Assembly: GCF_009664085.1 (NCBI RefSeq)
Contig: NZ_CP039268.1
Span: forward strand, 915,501 to 979,500
Source: Thermochromatium tepidum ATCC 43061
GTDB lineage: Bacteria; Pseudomonadota; Gammaproteobacteria; Chromatiales; Chromatiaceae
DNA: 64,000 nt
Direction of reading: 5' to 3'
How positions within the stretch are numbered: position 1 is the stretch's first letter; each line of letters starts with the position of its first letter. Shown here piece after piece: positions 1-9,706 of this stretch. The notes under the pieces were generated by a model. The model was not told where the DNA came from and searched no databases. It saw only the letters and a list, made by a program, of their open reading frames with translations. The translations under genes were made by a program, and so were the position numbers.

Positions 1-1
1 C

Positions 2-847
2 GCACATCTGGCCGGCGCCCATCCAGCGATCCTGCCGGGCGCCCATCCGGCCCCAACGCCTGGACTGGCCGTTGGGGCCATGCTCGAAAAGCCACTCGGC
101 GCCCTGGTGCTCTGGGGGCTGGAGCCGGATCGCGACCTGATCGACCCGGCCCGCGCCCTGGCTGCCTGTGAACAGGCCGAGTTCGTCGTCGCCTGCTCGG
201 CCTTCGACTCGCCGTCACTGCGCGCAGCGGCCGATGTGCTGCTGCCGATCGGCGCCTTCGCCGAGATCTCCGGCACCTTCGTCAACGCCGGCGGCACCTG
301 GCAGTCGTTCCAGGGGGCGGTGCCGCCCCCAGGCGAGGCGCGTCCGGGTTGGAAGGTGCTGCGCGTCCTCGGCAACTTGCTGGATCTGTCCGGCTTTGAC
401 TATCGCGATGGTCTTGAGGTGCGCGAGGAGCTGGCCGCGCTCTGTACCGCAGCCATACCCGACAACACCCCGCGCGCGCTGCAGGTCGTCTCGGCCCCAA
501 GGCTCGTCCCTGGCTCAGGTCTGAGCCGCGTCGGCACCGTGCCCTGCTATGCGCTCGACCCGCTGGTGCGTCGTGCACCGGCACTCGCCCGGATGCCCGG
601 TGCCGAGTTCGCCGTCTGGCTGCACCCGGATCAGGCTGCCGAACTGGGTCTGGCCGATGGCGATCGGGTACGCATCACCCAGGGCGAGGCCGAGGCCGAG
701 GCGCCGCTCCTTTTGGATCCCGGGATCGCGGTCGGCGCGGCGCTCATCCCTGCCGCCGTCCCGGGGAGCGAAGGGCTGGGTCCCATGATCGGGCCAGTTG
801 AACTCGAATGTCTCAGTGGCCGCACGGCCTCCGGAGCGAGAGGATGA
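2..847 (+). CDS. nuoG: NADH-quinone oxidoreductase subunit G, C-terminal part
   Basis: The reading frame is open from base 2 and its true start lies before the window; TGA is at 845-847. The protein is the C-terminal part of NuoG, the Fe-S and molybdopterin-oxidoreductase-like subunit of the peripheral arm of complex I. Visible are the conserved stretch around [18 protein letters not shown] and a final beta-rich domain ([20 protein letters not shown]) like the dinucleotide-binding domain of the family. The Fe-S cluster domains would be upstream. NuoH starts 7 bases after the stop, so this is one operon. The identity is firm because of both sequence and position. Confidence 0.93.
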   Translation, partial: AHLAGAHPAILPGAHPAPTPGLAVGAMLEKPLGALVLWGLEPDRDLIDPARALAACEQAEFVVACSAFDSPSLRAAADVLLPIGAFAEISGTFVNAGGTWQSFQGAVPPPGEARPGWKVLRVLGNLLDLSGFDYRDGLEVREELAALCTAAIPDNTPRALQVVSAPRLVPGSGLSRVGTVPCYALDPLVRRAPALARMPGAEFAVWLHPDQAAELGLADGDRVRITQGEAEAEAPLLLDPGIAVGAALIPAAVPGSEGLGPMIGPVELECLSGRTASGARG

Positions 848-854
848 TGCCGTC

Positions 855-1889
855 ATGATCGAACCGTGGAACAGCCTGCCGCTCTTGATCCAGATCCTGC
901 TCAAGATCGCCGCTATCGTCGTGCCGCTGCTCGGATTGGTGGCCTACTACACCTACGCCGAGCGCAAGGTCATTGGCTATATGCAGGTGCGCATCGGACC
1001 CAATCGGGTCGGCTGGCGGGGGCTCCTCCAGCCGATCGCCGATGCGGTCAAGCTGCTGATGAAGGAGATCGTCATCCCTACCCGTGCGGACAAGACGCTC
1101 TTCCTGCTCGCGCCCATGATCGCCATCGTCCCGGCACTCGCGGTCTGGGCGGTCTTTCCATTTGACGAAGGGCTGGTGTTGGCCGATATCAACGCCGGTC
1201 TGCTCTATATCCTCGCGCTCAGCTCGCTCGGGGTCTATGGCATTATCATCGCCGGCTGGGCCTCGAACTCGAAGTACGCCTTGCTCGGCGCCATGCGCTC
1301 GGCGGCCCAGATGGTCGCCTATGAGATCGCGATGGGCTTTGCCCTGGTCGGGGTGCTGGTCGCCGCCGGGAGCCTCAATCTAGGCGACATCGTCGCCGCG
1401 CAGCGGGGCAGTCTCCTGACCTGGTTCTGGCTGCCGCTGTTGCCGCTGTTCGGGGTCTATCTGATCTCGGGCGTGGCCGAGACCAACCGCGCGCCCTTCG
1501 ACGTGGCCGAGGGCGAGTCCGAGATCGTCGCCGGTTTCCATGTCGAGTATTCGGGCATGGCCTTCGCCGTGTTCTTCCTCGCCGAGTACGCCAACATGGT
1601 GCTGATCTCGGCCTTGACCGCGCTCATGTTCCTGGGCGGCTGGCTCTCGCCGCTGCCGGCGGACTGGGCCGAGGGCCGCTGGCTGCTCGGTGACGGTTTC
1701 CACTGGCTGCTCGCCAAGACCTTTGTCTTCATGTTCCTGTTCCTGTGGCTGCGGGCGACCTTCCCGCGCTACCGCTACGACCAGATCATGCGTCTGGGCT
1801 GGAAGGTCTTCATCCCGATCACGCTCGTCTGGATCCTAGTCGTGGCGCTCGCGGTGGTCTATCGGCTGCCGCCCTGGTGGTCGGCATGA
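855..1889 (+). CDS. nuoH: NADH-quinone oxidoreductase subunit H
   Basis: Membrane subunit of complex I that forms, with the peripheral arm, the quinone-binding site. The 344 residues contain about eight membrane helices and the conserved segments [20 protein letters not shown] near the N terminus and [17 protein letters not shown] in the middle, where acidic loops face the quinone cavity. An in-frame GTG/ATG further upstream (798) would overlap nuoG; ATG 855, preceded by GAGAGG at 837-842, gives the usual family length. The stop overlaps the ATG at 1886 in front of nuoI. Typical of a tightly packed nuo operon. Confidence 0.96.
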   Translation: MIEPWNSLPLLIQILLKIAAIVVPLLGLVAYYTYAERKVIGYMQVRIGPNRVGWRGLLQPIADAVKLLMKEIVIPTRADKTLFLLAPMIAIVPALAVWAVFPFDEGLVLADINAGLLYILALSSLGVYGIIIAGWASNSKYALLGAMRSAAQMVAYEIAMGFALVGVLVAAGSLNLGDIVAAQRGSLLTWFWLPLLPLFGVYLISGVAETNRAPFDVAEGESEIVAGFHVEYSGMAFAVFFLAEYANMVLISALTALMFLGGWLSPLPADWAEGRWLLGDGFHWLLAKTFVFMFLFLWLRATFPRYRYDQIMRLGWKVFIPITLVWILVVALAVVYRLPPWWSA

Positions 1890-1903
1890 TCTGGAGGCCC
1901 GAG

Positions 1904-2395
1904 ATGTTGCAAGCCGCGCGCGACTATCTGCGCAGTCTGACCCTGTCTGAGCTCTTCAAGGGGCTGTCGGTGACGGGTCGGTACTTCTTCAAGCGCAAGT
2001 TCACCGTCCAGTATCCGGAAGAAAAGGCGCCGATCTCGCCGCGCTTCCGCGGACTCCATGCCCTGCGCCGCTACCCGAACGGCGAGGAACGCTGCATCGC
2101 CTGCAAGCTGTGCGAAGCGGTCTGTCCGGCGCTGGCCATCACCATCGAATGCGAACCGCGCGAAGACGGCTCGCGCCGCACCACGCGCTACGAGATCGAT
2201 CTGTTCAAGTGCATCTACTGCGGCTTCTGTGAGGAGTCCTGCCCGGTTGACTCCATCGTCGAGACCGGCATCTACGAATATCACTTCGAGACGCGCGGCG
2301 AGCACATCCTAACCAAGGAGCGGCTGCTCGAGATCGGTGACAGATACGAGGCCGAGATCGCCGCCGCACGCGCGGCCGATGCGCCCTATCGTTGA
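1904..2395 (+). CDS. nuoI: NADH-quinone oxidoreductase subunit I (two 4Fe-4S clusters)
   Basis: Ferredoxin-like subunit that carries clusters N6a and N6b and passes electrons toward quinone. Two CxxCxxCxxxCP motifs are present: C64, C67, C70, C74 ([12 protein letters not shown]) and C103, C106, C109, C113 ([12 protein letters not shown]). The start at 1904 is chosen over ATG 1886 because GGAGG sits 7 bases before it and because the resulting 163 residues match the usual NuoI length. The gene follows nuoH by 14 bases and precedes nuoJ by 15. Confidence 0.96.
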   Translation: MLQAARDYLRSLTLSELFKGLSVTGRYFFKRKFTVQYPEEKAPISPRFRGLHALRRYPNGEERCIACKLCEAVCPALAITIECEPREDGSRRTTRYEIDLFKCIYCGFCEESCPVDSIVETGIYEYHFETRGEHILTKERLLEIGDRYEAEIAAARAADAPYR

Positions 2396-2410
2396 GCGGG
2401 ATGACACCTC

Positions 2411-3046
2411 ATGGCTGAAAAATTGATCTTCTATGTCTTGGCGGTCATCACGCTCTGGGCGGGGGTGATGATCATCACGCGCAAAAACCCAGTGCATTCG
2501 GTGCTCTTCTTGGTGCTGGCGTTCGTGACGAGCGCCGGACTCTGGATACTGCTGGAGGCCGAATTCCTCGGCATCGTGCTGGTCTTGGTCTATGTCGGCG
2601 CGGTGATGGTGCTGTTTCTGTTCGTGGTCATGATGCTCGACATCGATCTGGCGACTCTCCGCGCTGGCTTCGTGCGGAACCTGCCGCTGGCGGGTCTGAT
2701 CGCGGCGATCATGGCCGTCGAGATCCTGCTCATCGTCGGATCGGGCAATTTTGGGCTAGACGTCTTCCCCAAGCCCGAGCCGCTAAGGGCCGAGGTCAGC
2801 AATACCCGTGAGCTGGGGTTGTTGATCTATACCGTCTATCTCTATCCGGTCGAGATCGCCGCTGTGATCCTGCTGTTGGCCATCGTCGCCGCCATCCGGC
2901 TCACGCTGCGCCGGCGTCCCGACAACAAATATGTCGATCCGACCCAGCAGGTGCGGGTGCGCAAGGGTCCGGACCGGGTGCGGCTGGTCAGGGTGACCCC
3001 GGAGGATGGACTGCGGATCCTGGCCAATGAGAAGAGGGAGGGCTGA
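2411..3046 (+). CDS. nuoJ: NADH-quinone oxidoreductase subunit J
   Basis: Small membrane subunit of complex I between the quinone-proximal and pumping parts. The 211 residues have about five hydrophobic helices, and the conserved segment [25 protein letters not shown] contains the pi-bulge region typical of helix 3. A hydrophilic Lys/Arg-rich tail follows the last helix. The stop codon overlaps the nuoK start in TGATG (3044-3048), which suggests translational coupling. Confidence 0.95.
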   Translation: MAEKLIFYVLAVITLWAGVMIITRKNPVHSVLFLVLAFVTSAGLWILLEAEFLGIVLVLVYVGAVMVLFLFVVMMLDIDLATLRAGFVRNLPLAGLIAAIMAVEILLIVGSGNFGLDVFPKPEPLRAEVSNTRELGLLIYTVYLYPVEIAAVILLLAIVAAIRLTLRRRPDNKYVDPTQQVRVRKGPDRVRLVRVTPEDGLRILANEKREG

Positions 3047-3351
3047 TGGTCGCGCTATCTGACTACCTGATCCTGGGCGGACTGCTGTTCGCCATTGCCG
3101 TGGCTGGGATCTTTCTCAACCGCAAGAACCTGATCCTGCTGTTGATGTGTGTCGAGCTGATGTTGCTCGCGGTGAACATGAACTTCGTCGCCTTCTCGCA
3201 TTTTCTGGGCGACCTGACGGGGCAGGTCTTCGTCTTCTTCATCCTCACCGTGGCGGCGGCTGAGGCCGCCATCGGACTGGCCATCCTGGTGGTGCTGTTC
3301 CGCAACCGCCGCACCATCAACGTTGAGGATCTCGACGCGCTCAAGGGTTAA
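3046..3351 (+). CDS. nuoK: NADH-quinone oxidoreductase subunit K
   Basis: MrpC-like membrane subunit of complex I with three helices in 101 residues, the standard length. Two conserved glutamates that take part in proton translocation are visible: one in [15 protein letters not shown] and one in [17 protein letters not shown]. The start overlaps the last base of nuoJ and nuoL begins 3 bases after the stop. Confidence 0.96.
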   Translation: MVALSDYLILGGLLFAIAVAGIFLNRKNLILLLMCVELMLLAVNMNFVAFSHFLGDLTGQVFVFFILTVAAAEAAIGLAILVVLFRNRRTINVEDLDALKG

Positions 3352-3354
3352 ACG

Positions 3355-5361
3355 ATGGAAAATGTCTATCTGACCATTGTGCTCGCACCGTTGATCGGCG
3401 CCATCGTCGCCGGCTTCTTTGGGGGGCGGATCGGACGTCGGGGCGCCCATCGCGCGAGCATCGCGGGCGTGGCCGTCTCTACCGGGCTGTCGCTGTGGGT
3501 GCTCGCGCGCTTCATCTGGTGCGAGGCTGACGTCTTCAACGGCCCGGTCTATACCTGGCTGGTCTCGGACGGGATGCGCTTCGAGGTCGGTTTCCTGATC
3601 GACAAGCTGACAGCGGTGATGATGGCCACCGTGAGCTTCGTCTCGCTCATGGTACACATCTATACCATCGGCTATATGGCCGACGACGAGCACAACTGGC
3701 CGCACGGGGCGCTCTCGGGCAAGAACAGCTATCAGCGCTTCTTCAGCTATATCTCGCTCTTTACCTTTTCGATGCTGATGCTGGTGATGGCAAACAACTT
3801 CATGCAGCTGTTCTTCGGCTGGGAGGCGGTGGGCCTGGTGTCTTATCTGCTGATCGGGTTCTGGTCGACACGCGAGACGGCGGTCTTTGCCAACCTCAAG
3901 GCATTCATCGTCAACCGCGTCGGCGATTTTGGCTTCATCCTCGGCATCGCCGCCGTGGCCATGTACTTCGGGACACTCGACTATGCCGAGGTGTTCACCC
4001 AGGCACCTGCACACGCCGACACCCAGGTCGATCTTTTCGGCGGCGTGTCCCTGATGACCCTGATCTGTATCCTGCTCTTCATCGGCGCCATGGGCAAATC
4101 GGCCCAGATGCCGCTGCATGTCTGGCTGCCGGACTCGATGGAGGGCCCGACCCCGATCTCGGCCCTGATCCATGCTGCGACCATGGTGACGGCGGGCGTG
4201 TTCATGGTGGCGCGCATGTCGCCGCTCTATGAGCTGTCCGAGACGGCGCTGAGCTTCATCCTCATCGTCGGCGCGACCACGGCGTTCTTCATGGGCCTGG
4301 TCGGTCTGGTCCAGAACGACATCAAGCGCGTGGTCGCCTATTCGACCCTGTCGCAGCTTGGCTACATGGTGACGGCGCTCGGCGCCTCGGCCTATGCGGC
4401 GGGCATCTTCCATCTGATGACCCATGCCTTCTTCAAGGCGCTGCTGTTTTTGGCCGCCGGCTCGGTCATCATCGCCCTGCACCATCGGCAAGACATCCGC
4501 TCCATGGGCGGTCTGCGCCGGTATATGCCCATCACCTGGCTCACGGCACTGATCGGCTCGCTGGCGTTGATCGGCTTCCCCGGCCTCTCGGGCTTTTTCT
4601 CGAAGGACGCCATCCTCGAGGCGGTCGGACATTCCGAACTCTTCGGTTCTGGCTATGCCTCGCTGCTCTTGACGGCGGGCGTCTTCGTCACCACGCTCTA
4701 CAGCTTCCGCCTGTACTTTCTGGTCTTCCATGGCTGCGAGCGTATGGACGAGCACACCCGGCATCATCTGCACGAATCGCCCTGGGTGGTGACGATGCCT
4801 TTGGTGCTGCTGGCGATTCCGTCGCTCTTCATCGGTTGGTATGCCGTCGAGCCGCTCCTGATCGGCGACTGGTGGACCACGGGTGACTGGAGTCCGATCG
4901 TCGTCGCCCATGACCACGATACGCTCCATCCTCTGCGCGAGCACTGGCATGGTCCGGCGGCCTTCGTCGAGCACGGGATGCACGCCTTGCCCTTCTATCT
5001 GGCGATGGCCGGTCTGGCGCTGGCGGCGCTCATTTGGTGGGTGCTCCATGCCTGGAATCCGCGCATCGACGAGCGCGTCCAGGCGCTTGGTGGGCCGGTG
5101 ACGCGGGTGCTCCAGGACAAGTACGGTTTTGACGACTTCAACCAGCGCGTCTTTGCCGGCGGCAGTCTCGATCTGGGCCGCGCGCTCTGGATCATGGGTG
5201 ATCGTACCGTTATCGATGGCGCCATGGTCAACGGCTCGGCGCGTACCGTCGGGCGCCTGGCCCAGCAGTTCCGCCAGCTCCAGACCGGCTATCTCTACCA
5301 CTACGCTATGGCGATGATCGTTGGGCTGGTTGGCCTCTTGACGGTCTTCGCGATGCTCTGA
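3355..5361 (+). CDS. nuoL: NADH-quinone oxidoreductase subunit L
   Basis: Distal antiporter-like proton-pumping subunit of complex I, 668 residues. It has the family core of about 14 helices with the key acid in FFGWEAVGLVSYLLIGFW, the lysine-containing segment MGKSAQMPLHVWLPDSMEGPTP and NDIKRVVAYSTLSQLGYM. A C-terminal hydrophilic stretch and final hydrophobic segment correspond to the long lateral helix that braces the membrane arm. A 748-residue open frame on the other strand here is an antisense artefact of high GC and was not annotated. Confidence 0.96.
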   Translation: MENVYLTIVLAPLIGAIVAGFFGGRIGRRGAHRASIAGVAVSTGLSLWVLARFIWCEADVFNGPVYTWLVSDGMRFEVGFLIDKLTAVMMATVSFVSLMVHIYTIGYMADDEHNWPHGALSGKNSYQRFFSYISLFTFSMLMLVMANNFMQLFFGWEAVGLVSYLLIGFWSTRETAVFANLKAFIVNRVGDFGFILGIAAVAMYFGTLDYAEVFTQAPAHADTQVDLFGGVSLMTLICILLFIGAMGKSAQMPLHVWLPDSMEGPTPISALIHAATMVTAGVFMVARMSPLYELSETALSFILIVGATTAFFMGLVGLVQNDIKRVVAYSTLSQLGYMVTALGASAYAAGIFHLMTHAFFKALLFLAAGSVIIALHHRQDIRSMGGLRRYMPITWLTALIGSLALIGFPGLSGFFSKDAILEAVGHSELFGSGYASLLLTAGVFVTTLYSFRLYFLVFHGCERMDEHTRHHLHESPWVVTMPLVLLAIPSLFIGWYAVEPLLIGDWWTTGDWSPIVVAHDHDTLHPLREHWHGPAAFVEHGMHALPFYLAMAGLALAALIWWVLHAWNPRIDERVQALGGPVTRVLQDKYGFDDFNQRVFAGGSLDLGRALWIMGDRTVIDGAMVNGSARTVGRLAQQFRQLQTGYLYHYAMAMIVGLVGLLTVFAML

Positions 5362-5388
5362 CGCCGATTAAGGGAGAAGACCCTCGTC

Positions 5389-6963
5389 ATGAACGCCTTA
5401 CCCTTACTCACGCTGACCATCTGGTTGCCGATCATCGGCGGATTGGTGGTGCTGGCGAGCGGCGATCAGGAAAAGACGTTGTCCAAATGGACGGCGCTGG
5501 CCTTCGCGGTGCTGACCTTCGTGGTCAGTCTGGGACTGTGGACCGGCTTCGACCCGACCACCGCCGAGATGCAGTTCGTCGAACGCGCGTCCTGGATCCC
5601 GAGCTTCAATGTCGAATACTTCCTGGGCGTCGATGGTCTGTCGATGCCGCTGATCGTGCTGACGACCTTCATCACGATCTTCGTGGTCATCGCCGGCTGG
5701 GAGGTCATCGAGTACAAGCCGACCCAGTATCTGGCGGCCTTCCTGATCATGGAGGGCCTCATGGTCGGCGTCTTTGCGGCGCTCGATGCGGTGCTGTTCT
5801 ATGTGTTCTGGGAGGCGATGCTGATCCCGATGTTCATCATCATCGGGGTCTGGGGCGGGCCAAACCGGGTCTATGCGACCATCAAGTTCTTCCTCTACAC
5901 CTTCCTCGGGTCGGTGTTCATGCTGGTCGCGCTGATCTACCTGTATCTTCAGTCGGGCAGTTTCAGCATCCTGGATTTCCACGTGCTCGAACTGGGCATG
6001 ACGGCGCAGACGCTGATCTTTATCGCCTTCCTCCTGGCGTTTGCGGTCAAGGTGCCGATGTTTCCGGTGCATACCTGGCTCCCCGATGCGCACGTTGAGG
6101 CCCCGACTGGTGGCTCGGTGATCCTGGCGGCGATCATGCTCAAGATCGGCGGATATGGCTTCCTGCGCTTCTCGCTGCCGATCACGCCGGATGCGAGCGC
6201 GGATCTGGCCTGGGTCATTATTGCGCTGTCGCTGATCGCGATCATTTATATCGGTTTTGTGGCGCTGGTGCAGCAGGACATGAAGAAGCTCATCGCCTAT
6301 TCGTCGATTGCCCACATGGGGTTTGTGACCCTGGGCTTTTTCATCGTCTTTACGCTGGCGTTCAATCCGAGTGTGACGGGCGGGGCGGTGATGGGCATCG
6401 AGGGTGGCATGGTGCAGATGATCTCGCATGGGTTCATCTCGGGGGCGCTTTTCCTCTGTGTCGGGGTGCTCTATGACCGGGTCCATTCGCGTGAGATTGC
6501 GGATTATGGCGGTGTCATCAATACCATGCCCTGGTTTGGTGCGTTTATGGTCTATTTCGCGATGGCCAATGCCGGACTGCCGGGGACCTCGGGCTTTGTC
6601 GGGGAGTTCATGGTGATCCTGGCGACCTTCAAGGCGAGTTTTTGGTGGGCGCTGCTCGCGGCGACGACGCTGATCCTGGCGGCGGCCTTTACGCTCTGGA
6701 TGGTCAAGCGGGTCGTCTTCGGCGAGGTCAAGAACGAGAAGGTCGCGGCCTTGGCGGATCTGGATGTGCGCGAGCGGATCAATCTGGGGGCGCTGGCGGC
6801 GGTGGTGTTGCTGTTTGGGCTGTGGCCCGCGCCGCTGGTCAACGTCATGCATGTGACGGTCGAGAATCTGGTCGCGCAGGTCGGCGTTTGTAAGCTGCCT
6901 GAGGCGGAGCGTGGGGGGTGTGTCCTAGCCCAGCCCCAGACCGTCGCCAGCCTGGCGCACTGA
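5389..6963 (+). CDS. nuoM: NADH-quinone oxidoreductase subunit M
   Basis: Antiporter-like proton-pumping subunit, 524 residues. Family hallmarks are FYVFWEAMLIPMFIIIGVWGG with the essential glutamate, AFAVKVPMFPVHTWLPDAHVEAPT with the channel lysine, and QQDMKKLIAYSSIAHMGFV. The start is preceded by AAGGGAGAAG at 5370-5379. It lies 27 bases after nuoL and 38 bases before nuoN in the same operon. Confidence 0.96.
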   Translation: MNALPLLTLTIWLPIIGGLVVLASGDQEKTLSKWTALAFAVLTFVVSLGLWTGFDPTTAEMQFVERASWIPSFNVEYFLGVDGLSMPLIVLTTFITIFVVIAGWEVIEYKPTQYLAAFLIMEGLMVGVFAALDAVLFYVFWEAMLIPMFIIIGVWGGPNRVYATIKFFLYTFLGSVFMLVALIYLYLQSGSFSILDFHVLELGMTAQTLIFIAFLLAFAVKVPMFPVHTWLPDAHVEAPTGGSVILAAIMLKIGGYGFLRFSLPITPDASADLAWVIIALSLIAIIYIGFVALVQQDMKKLIAYSSIAHMGFVTLGFFIVFTLAFNPSVTGGAVMGIEGGMVQMISHGFISGALFLCVGVLYDRVHSREIADYGGVINTMPWFGAFMVYFAMANAGLPGTSGFVGEFMVILATFKASFWWALLAATTLILAAAFTLWMVKRVVFGEVKNEKVAALADLDVRERINLGALAAVVLLFGLWPAPLVNVMHVTVENLVAQVGVCKLPEAERGGCVLAQPQTVASLAH

Positions 6964-7001
6964 TCCAGCCTGAATAACTGAACAACGGATTTGGAACGCC
7001 C

Positions 7002-8438
7002 ATGTCATTCGACGCCGCCAATCTGCTCTCCATCCTGCCCGAGATCGCCATCCTCGTGACCGCGAGCGTGGTGCTGATCCTGGATCTCTATCTCAAGGAC
7101 CAGGACAAGGGCCTCAACCACAGCCTGACCCTGCTCGGTCTGGTGATCGCCATTGCGCTGACCGGCCTCGTCGGCGGCGACGAGGCCCAGGTGCTCTTCG
7201 ACGGCAACCTGATCCGCGACGCCATGACCGACCTGCTGCGGGGCGCGATCCTCATCGTCAGCATCCTGACCTTCGTCTATGCGCGCCCCTGGCTCCAGGA
7301 TCGTGGGATGCTGGTCGGCGAGTTCTATGTGCTCGGACTGCTCGCGGTGCTCGGAATGCTGATCATGGTCTCGGCCAATGGCTTCCTGACCCTCTATCTG
7401 GGACTCGAACTCCAGGCGCTCGCCCTCTATGCCCTGGTCGCCTTCGACCGCGACTCCGGCAAGGGCGCCGAGGCGGCGATGAAATACTTCGTGCTCGGCG
7501 CGCTCGGCTCGGGCCTGCTGCTCTATGGTGTCTCGATGATCTATGGCGCGACCGGCTCGATCGAGTTCGCATCGGTCGCGGCGGCGGTCGCCGAGCAGGG
7601 TCTGTCGAACCAGGTGCTGGTCTTCGGCATCGCCTTCCTGGTGATCGGCATCGGCTTCAAGTTCGGCGCCGTGCCCTTCCACATGTGGGTGCCAGATGTC
7701 TATGAGGGCGGACCGACCCCGGCGCTGCTGATCTTAGGCAGCGCGCCCAAGATCGCCGCCTTTGCGCTCGCGGTACGGATGCTGGTCGATGGTCTGCACG
7801 GCCTGCACCCGGACTGGCAGGGGATGCTGGTCATCCTGGCCGTGCTGTCGATGGGTCTGGGCAATCTGGTCGCCATCGCCCAGTCCAACATCAAGCGGAT
7901 GCTGGCCTATTCGACCATCTCGCATGTCGGCTTCATCTTCCTGGGGCTCTTGGCCGGCTCCGAGCCGGGCTATGCCGCCGCCATGTTCTATAGCATCGTC
8001 TATGCGGTGATGGCGGCGGGTGCCTTTGGCATCCTCTTGATCCTGAGCCGACAGGGCTGCGATGCCGAGCGGTTGGAGGATCTCAAGGGCCTGAACGACC
8101 GCGATGCCTGGTATGCGGCCATGATGGCGCTGATCATGTTCTCCATGGCCGGCGTGCCGCCGACGGTCGGCTTCATGGCCAAGCTCTTGGTGTTGGAGGC
8201 CGTGGTCCGGATCGATATGGTGTGGCTGGCGCTGGTCGCGGTGTTCTTCTCGATCATCGGTGCCTTCTACTACCTGCGGGTGGTCAAGTTCATCTACTTC
8301 GACAAACCCGCCGAGGAGGCACCGGCGCTGGTCACGAGCAGTGGGGTACGCCTGGCCATGACGCTCAATGGGCTGGCATTGCTGGCACTGGGACTCTTCC
8401 CTGCCGCGCTGCTCTCGATCTGCCAGGCTGCATTCTAG
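7002..8438 (+). CDS. nuoN: NADH-quinone oxidoreductase subunit N
   Basis: Third antiporter-like pumping subunit and last gene of the nuo operon, 478 residues. It shows the family sequences LTLYLGLELQALALYALVAF, FKFGAVPFHMWVPDVYEG and SNIKRMLAYSTISHVGFIFLG. The next gene, dapA, starts 91 bases later behind its own ribosome binding site, and no strong intrinsic terminator was seen between them. Confidence 0.96.
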   Translation: MSFDAANLLSILPEIAILVTASVVLILDLYLKDQDKGLNHSLTLLGLVIAIALTGLVGGDEAQVLFDGNLIRDAMTDLLRGAILIVSILTFVYARPWLQDRGMLVGEFYVLGLLAVLGMLIMVSANGFLTLYLGLELQALALYALVAFDRDSGKGAEAAMKYFVLGALGSGLLLYGVSMIYGATGSIEFASVAAAVAEQGLSNQVLVFGIAFLVIGIGFKFGAVPFHMWVPDVYEGGPTPALLILGSAPKIAAFALAVRMLVDGLHGLHPDWQGMLVILAVLSMGLGNLVAIAQSNIKRMLAYSTISHVGFIFLGLLAGSEPGYAAAMFYSIVYAVMAAGAFGILLILSRQGCDAERLEDLKGLNDRDAWYAAMMALIMFSMAGVPPTVGFMAKLLVLEAVVRIDMVWLALVAVFFSIIGAFYYLRVVKFIYFDKPAEEAPALVTSSGVRLAMTLNGLALLALGLFPAALLSICQAAF

Positions 8439-8529
8439 CCGCGCCGTCGGCGGCGGTTGTGGTTGTGGGAGACAAGCCGCGCAAGCTACCATGTGGCCCT
8501 ATTTTTAGGCTCTAGCTTGGGAGTTGAGC

Positions 8530-9405
8530 ATGTTTCGCGGCAGCATTGTGGCACTCGTCACGCCCATGCACGCCGATGGGGAGATCGATGACGCGAGCCT
8601 GCAACGACTCATCGATTTCCATGTCGCGCAAGGCACCTCTGCCATCGTCTCGGTCGGCACCACGGGTGAGTCGGCCACGCTCGACGAAGACGAACACTGC
8701 GCCGTCATCCGGCGCACGGTCGAGTTCGCCGCTGGACGCATTCCGGTCATCGCCGGCACCGGCGCCAACTCGACCCGCGAGGCGATCACGCTCACGCGCT
8801 GCGCCCGCGAGGCCGGGGCCGATGCTGCGCTGCTGGTCACGCCCTACTACAACAAGCCCACTCAGCAGGGTCTCTATCTGCACCACAAGGCCGTGGCCGA
8901 AGCCGTCGACATCCCGCAGATCCTCTACAATGTCCCAGGTCGTACCGCCTGTGACATGCTTCCCGAGACCGTCGCCCGGCTCGCCGAGATCGACAACATC
9001 GTCGGGCTCAAGGAGGCCACCGGCGATCTGACGCGCGTCGAGCGTCTGCGTGCCGACTGCGGCCCCGACTTCGCGCTCTACAGCGGCGACGACGCCACCG
9101 CGTGCGAATTCATGCTGCGCGGTGGCGACGGCGTCATCTCAGTGACGGCCAATGTGGCGCCGCGTCTGATGCAGGCCATGTGCGAGGCCGCGCTCACCGG
9201 AGAACGCGAGCGTGCCGAGGCCATTAACGCCCAGCTCGCGGCCCTCCATCGCGATCTCTTCGTCCAATCCAATCCGATTCCGGTCAAGTGGGCCGTTGCC
9301 GAGCTGGGGCTCTGCGAGCGCGGGATCCGTCTGCCGCTGACCTGGCTGACCGATGACTGCGTACCCTGTGTGCGTCAAGCCATGATCCAGGCGGGACTGC
9401 TGTGA
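8530..9405 (+). CDS. dapA: 4-hydroxy-tetrahydrodipicolinate synthase
   Basis: Condenses pyruvate with L-aspartate semialdehyde in the first committed step of diaminopimelate and lysine synthesis in the cytoplasm. The Schiff-base lysine is K161 in [11 protein letters not shown]133 lies in YNVPGR, and the substrate loop GTTGESATL is near the N terminus; these numbers equal those of the E. coli enzyme. ATG 8530 is preferred to the in-frame TTG at 8524, because GGGAG at 8518-8522 is 7 bases from the ATG but only 1 base from the TTG. In E. coli bamC follows directly; here a transposon remnant lies between them. Confidence 0.96.
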   Translation: MFRGSIVALVTPMHADGEIDDASLQRLIDFHVAQGTSAIVSVGTTGESATLDEDEHCAVIRRTVEFAAGRIPVIAGTGANSTREAITLTRCAREAGADAALLVTPYYNKPTQQGLYLHHKAVAEAVDIPQILYNVPGRTACDMLPETVARLAEIDNIVGLKEATGDLTRVERLRADCGPDFALYSGDDATACEFMLRGGDGVISVTANVAPRLMQAMCEAALTGERERAEAINAQLAALHRDLFVQSNPIPVKWAVAELGLCERGIRLPLTWLTDDCVPCVRQAMIQAGLL

Positions 9406-9422
9406 TCTCTGTAACCCGACCA

Positions 9423-9679
9423 AGTAAACAACCCTCGACTGAAGTCGAAGGCTTTATTGTGAGACGCAGCAAACATGGTTGACCACATCCCCAACATTGG
9501 GCGTGTTTACAGCCGCCCTTGGCAGCGGGGCCCCGCTGCCAATCCGGGCAAGGTTTTGACTGGCGTTACAGTCGGCGTGCGCCCGGAGACCACACTGTAT
9601 TATACACCACATGGTGCGCTTCGCGCACCCGCCATTCCTCCCGCGACTCAAGTCGCGGGTTTCCTTGCGGAGGGTCTAT
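9423..9679 (-). mobile_element. Internally deleted IS605-type element (MITE/PATE-like)
   Basis: On the minus strand this 257-bp segment reproduces both ends of the complete element at 55100-56781. The left end (about 9600-9679) contains the hairpin CCCGCGACTTGAGTCGCGGG and the TATAAT that precedes tnpA. The right end (about 9423-9596) holds the last ~140 bases of tnpB and the hairpin CTTCGACTTCAGTCGAGG. Everything between, including all of tnpA and most of tnpB, is missing; the junction is at about 9595-9600. Several substitutions separate it from the full copy, so it is not a very recent deletion. It encodes no protein and would need a transposase in trans. It fills most of the 301-base gap between dapA and bamC. 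Confidence 0.9.
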
Positions 9680-9706
9680 GATTTCTAGGTTGAGAGGTTC
9701 TTGACT

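Noticed and set aside
3055-5301. 748-codon open frame on the minus strand opposite nuoK/nuoL
   Set aside because: It is rich in His, Arg, Asp and Gln with no domain pattern and lies fully antisense to well-conserved complex I genes. Long antisense frames are expected at this GC content.
5404-6852. 482-codon open frame on the minus strand opposite nuoM
   Set aside because: Same composition bias, no recognisable motif, and nuoM on the plus strand is certain.
8439-8529. Terminator between nuoN and dapA
   Set aside because: CCGCGCCGTCGGCGGCGG can fold only weakly and has no T tract, so the evidence is too poor to list it.
9475-9704. Short plus-strand frames ([14 protein letters not shown] and overlapping) between dapA and bamC
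   Set aside because: They are antisense readings of the IS605 right and left ends, reproduced in antisense at the full copy as well, and no protein evidence exists.
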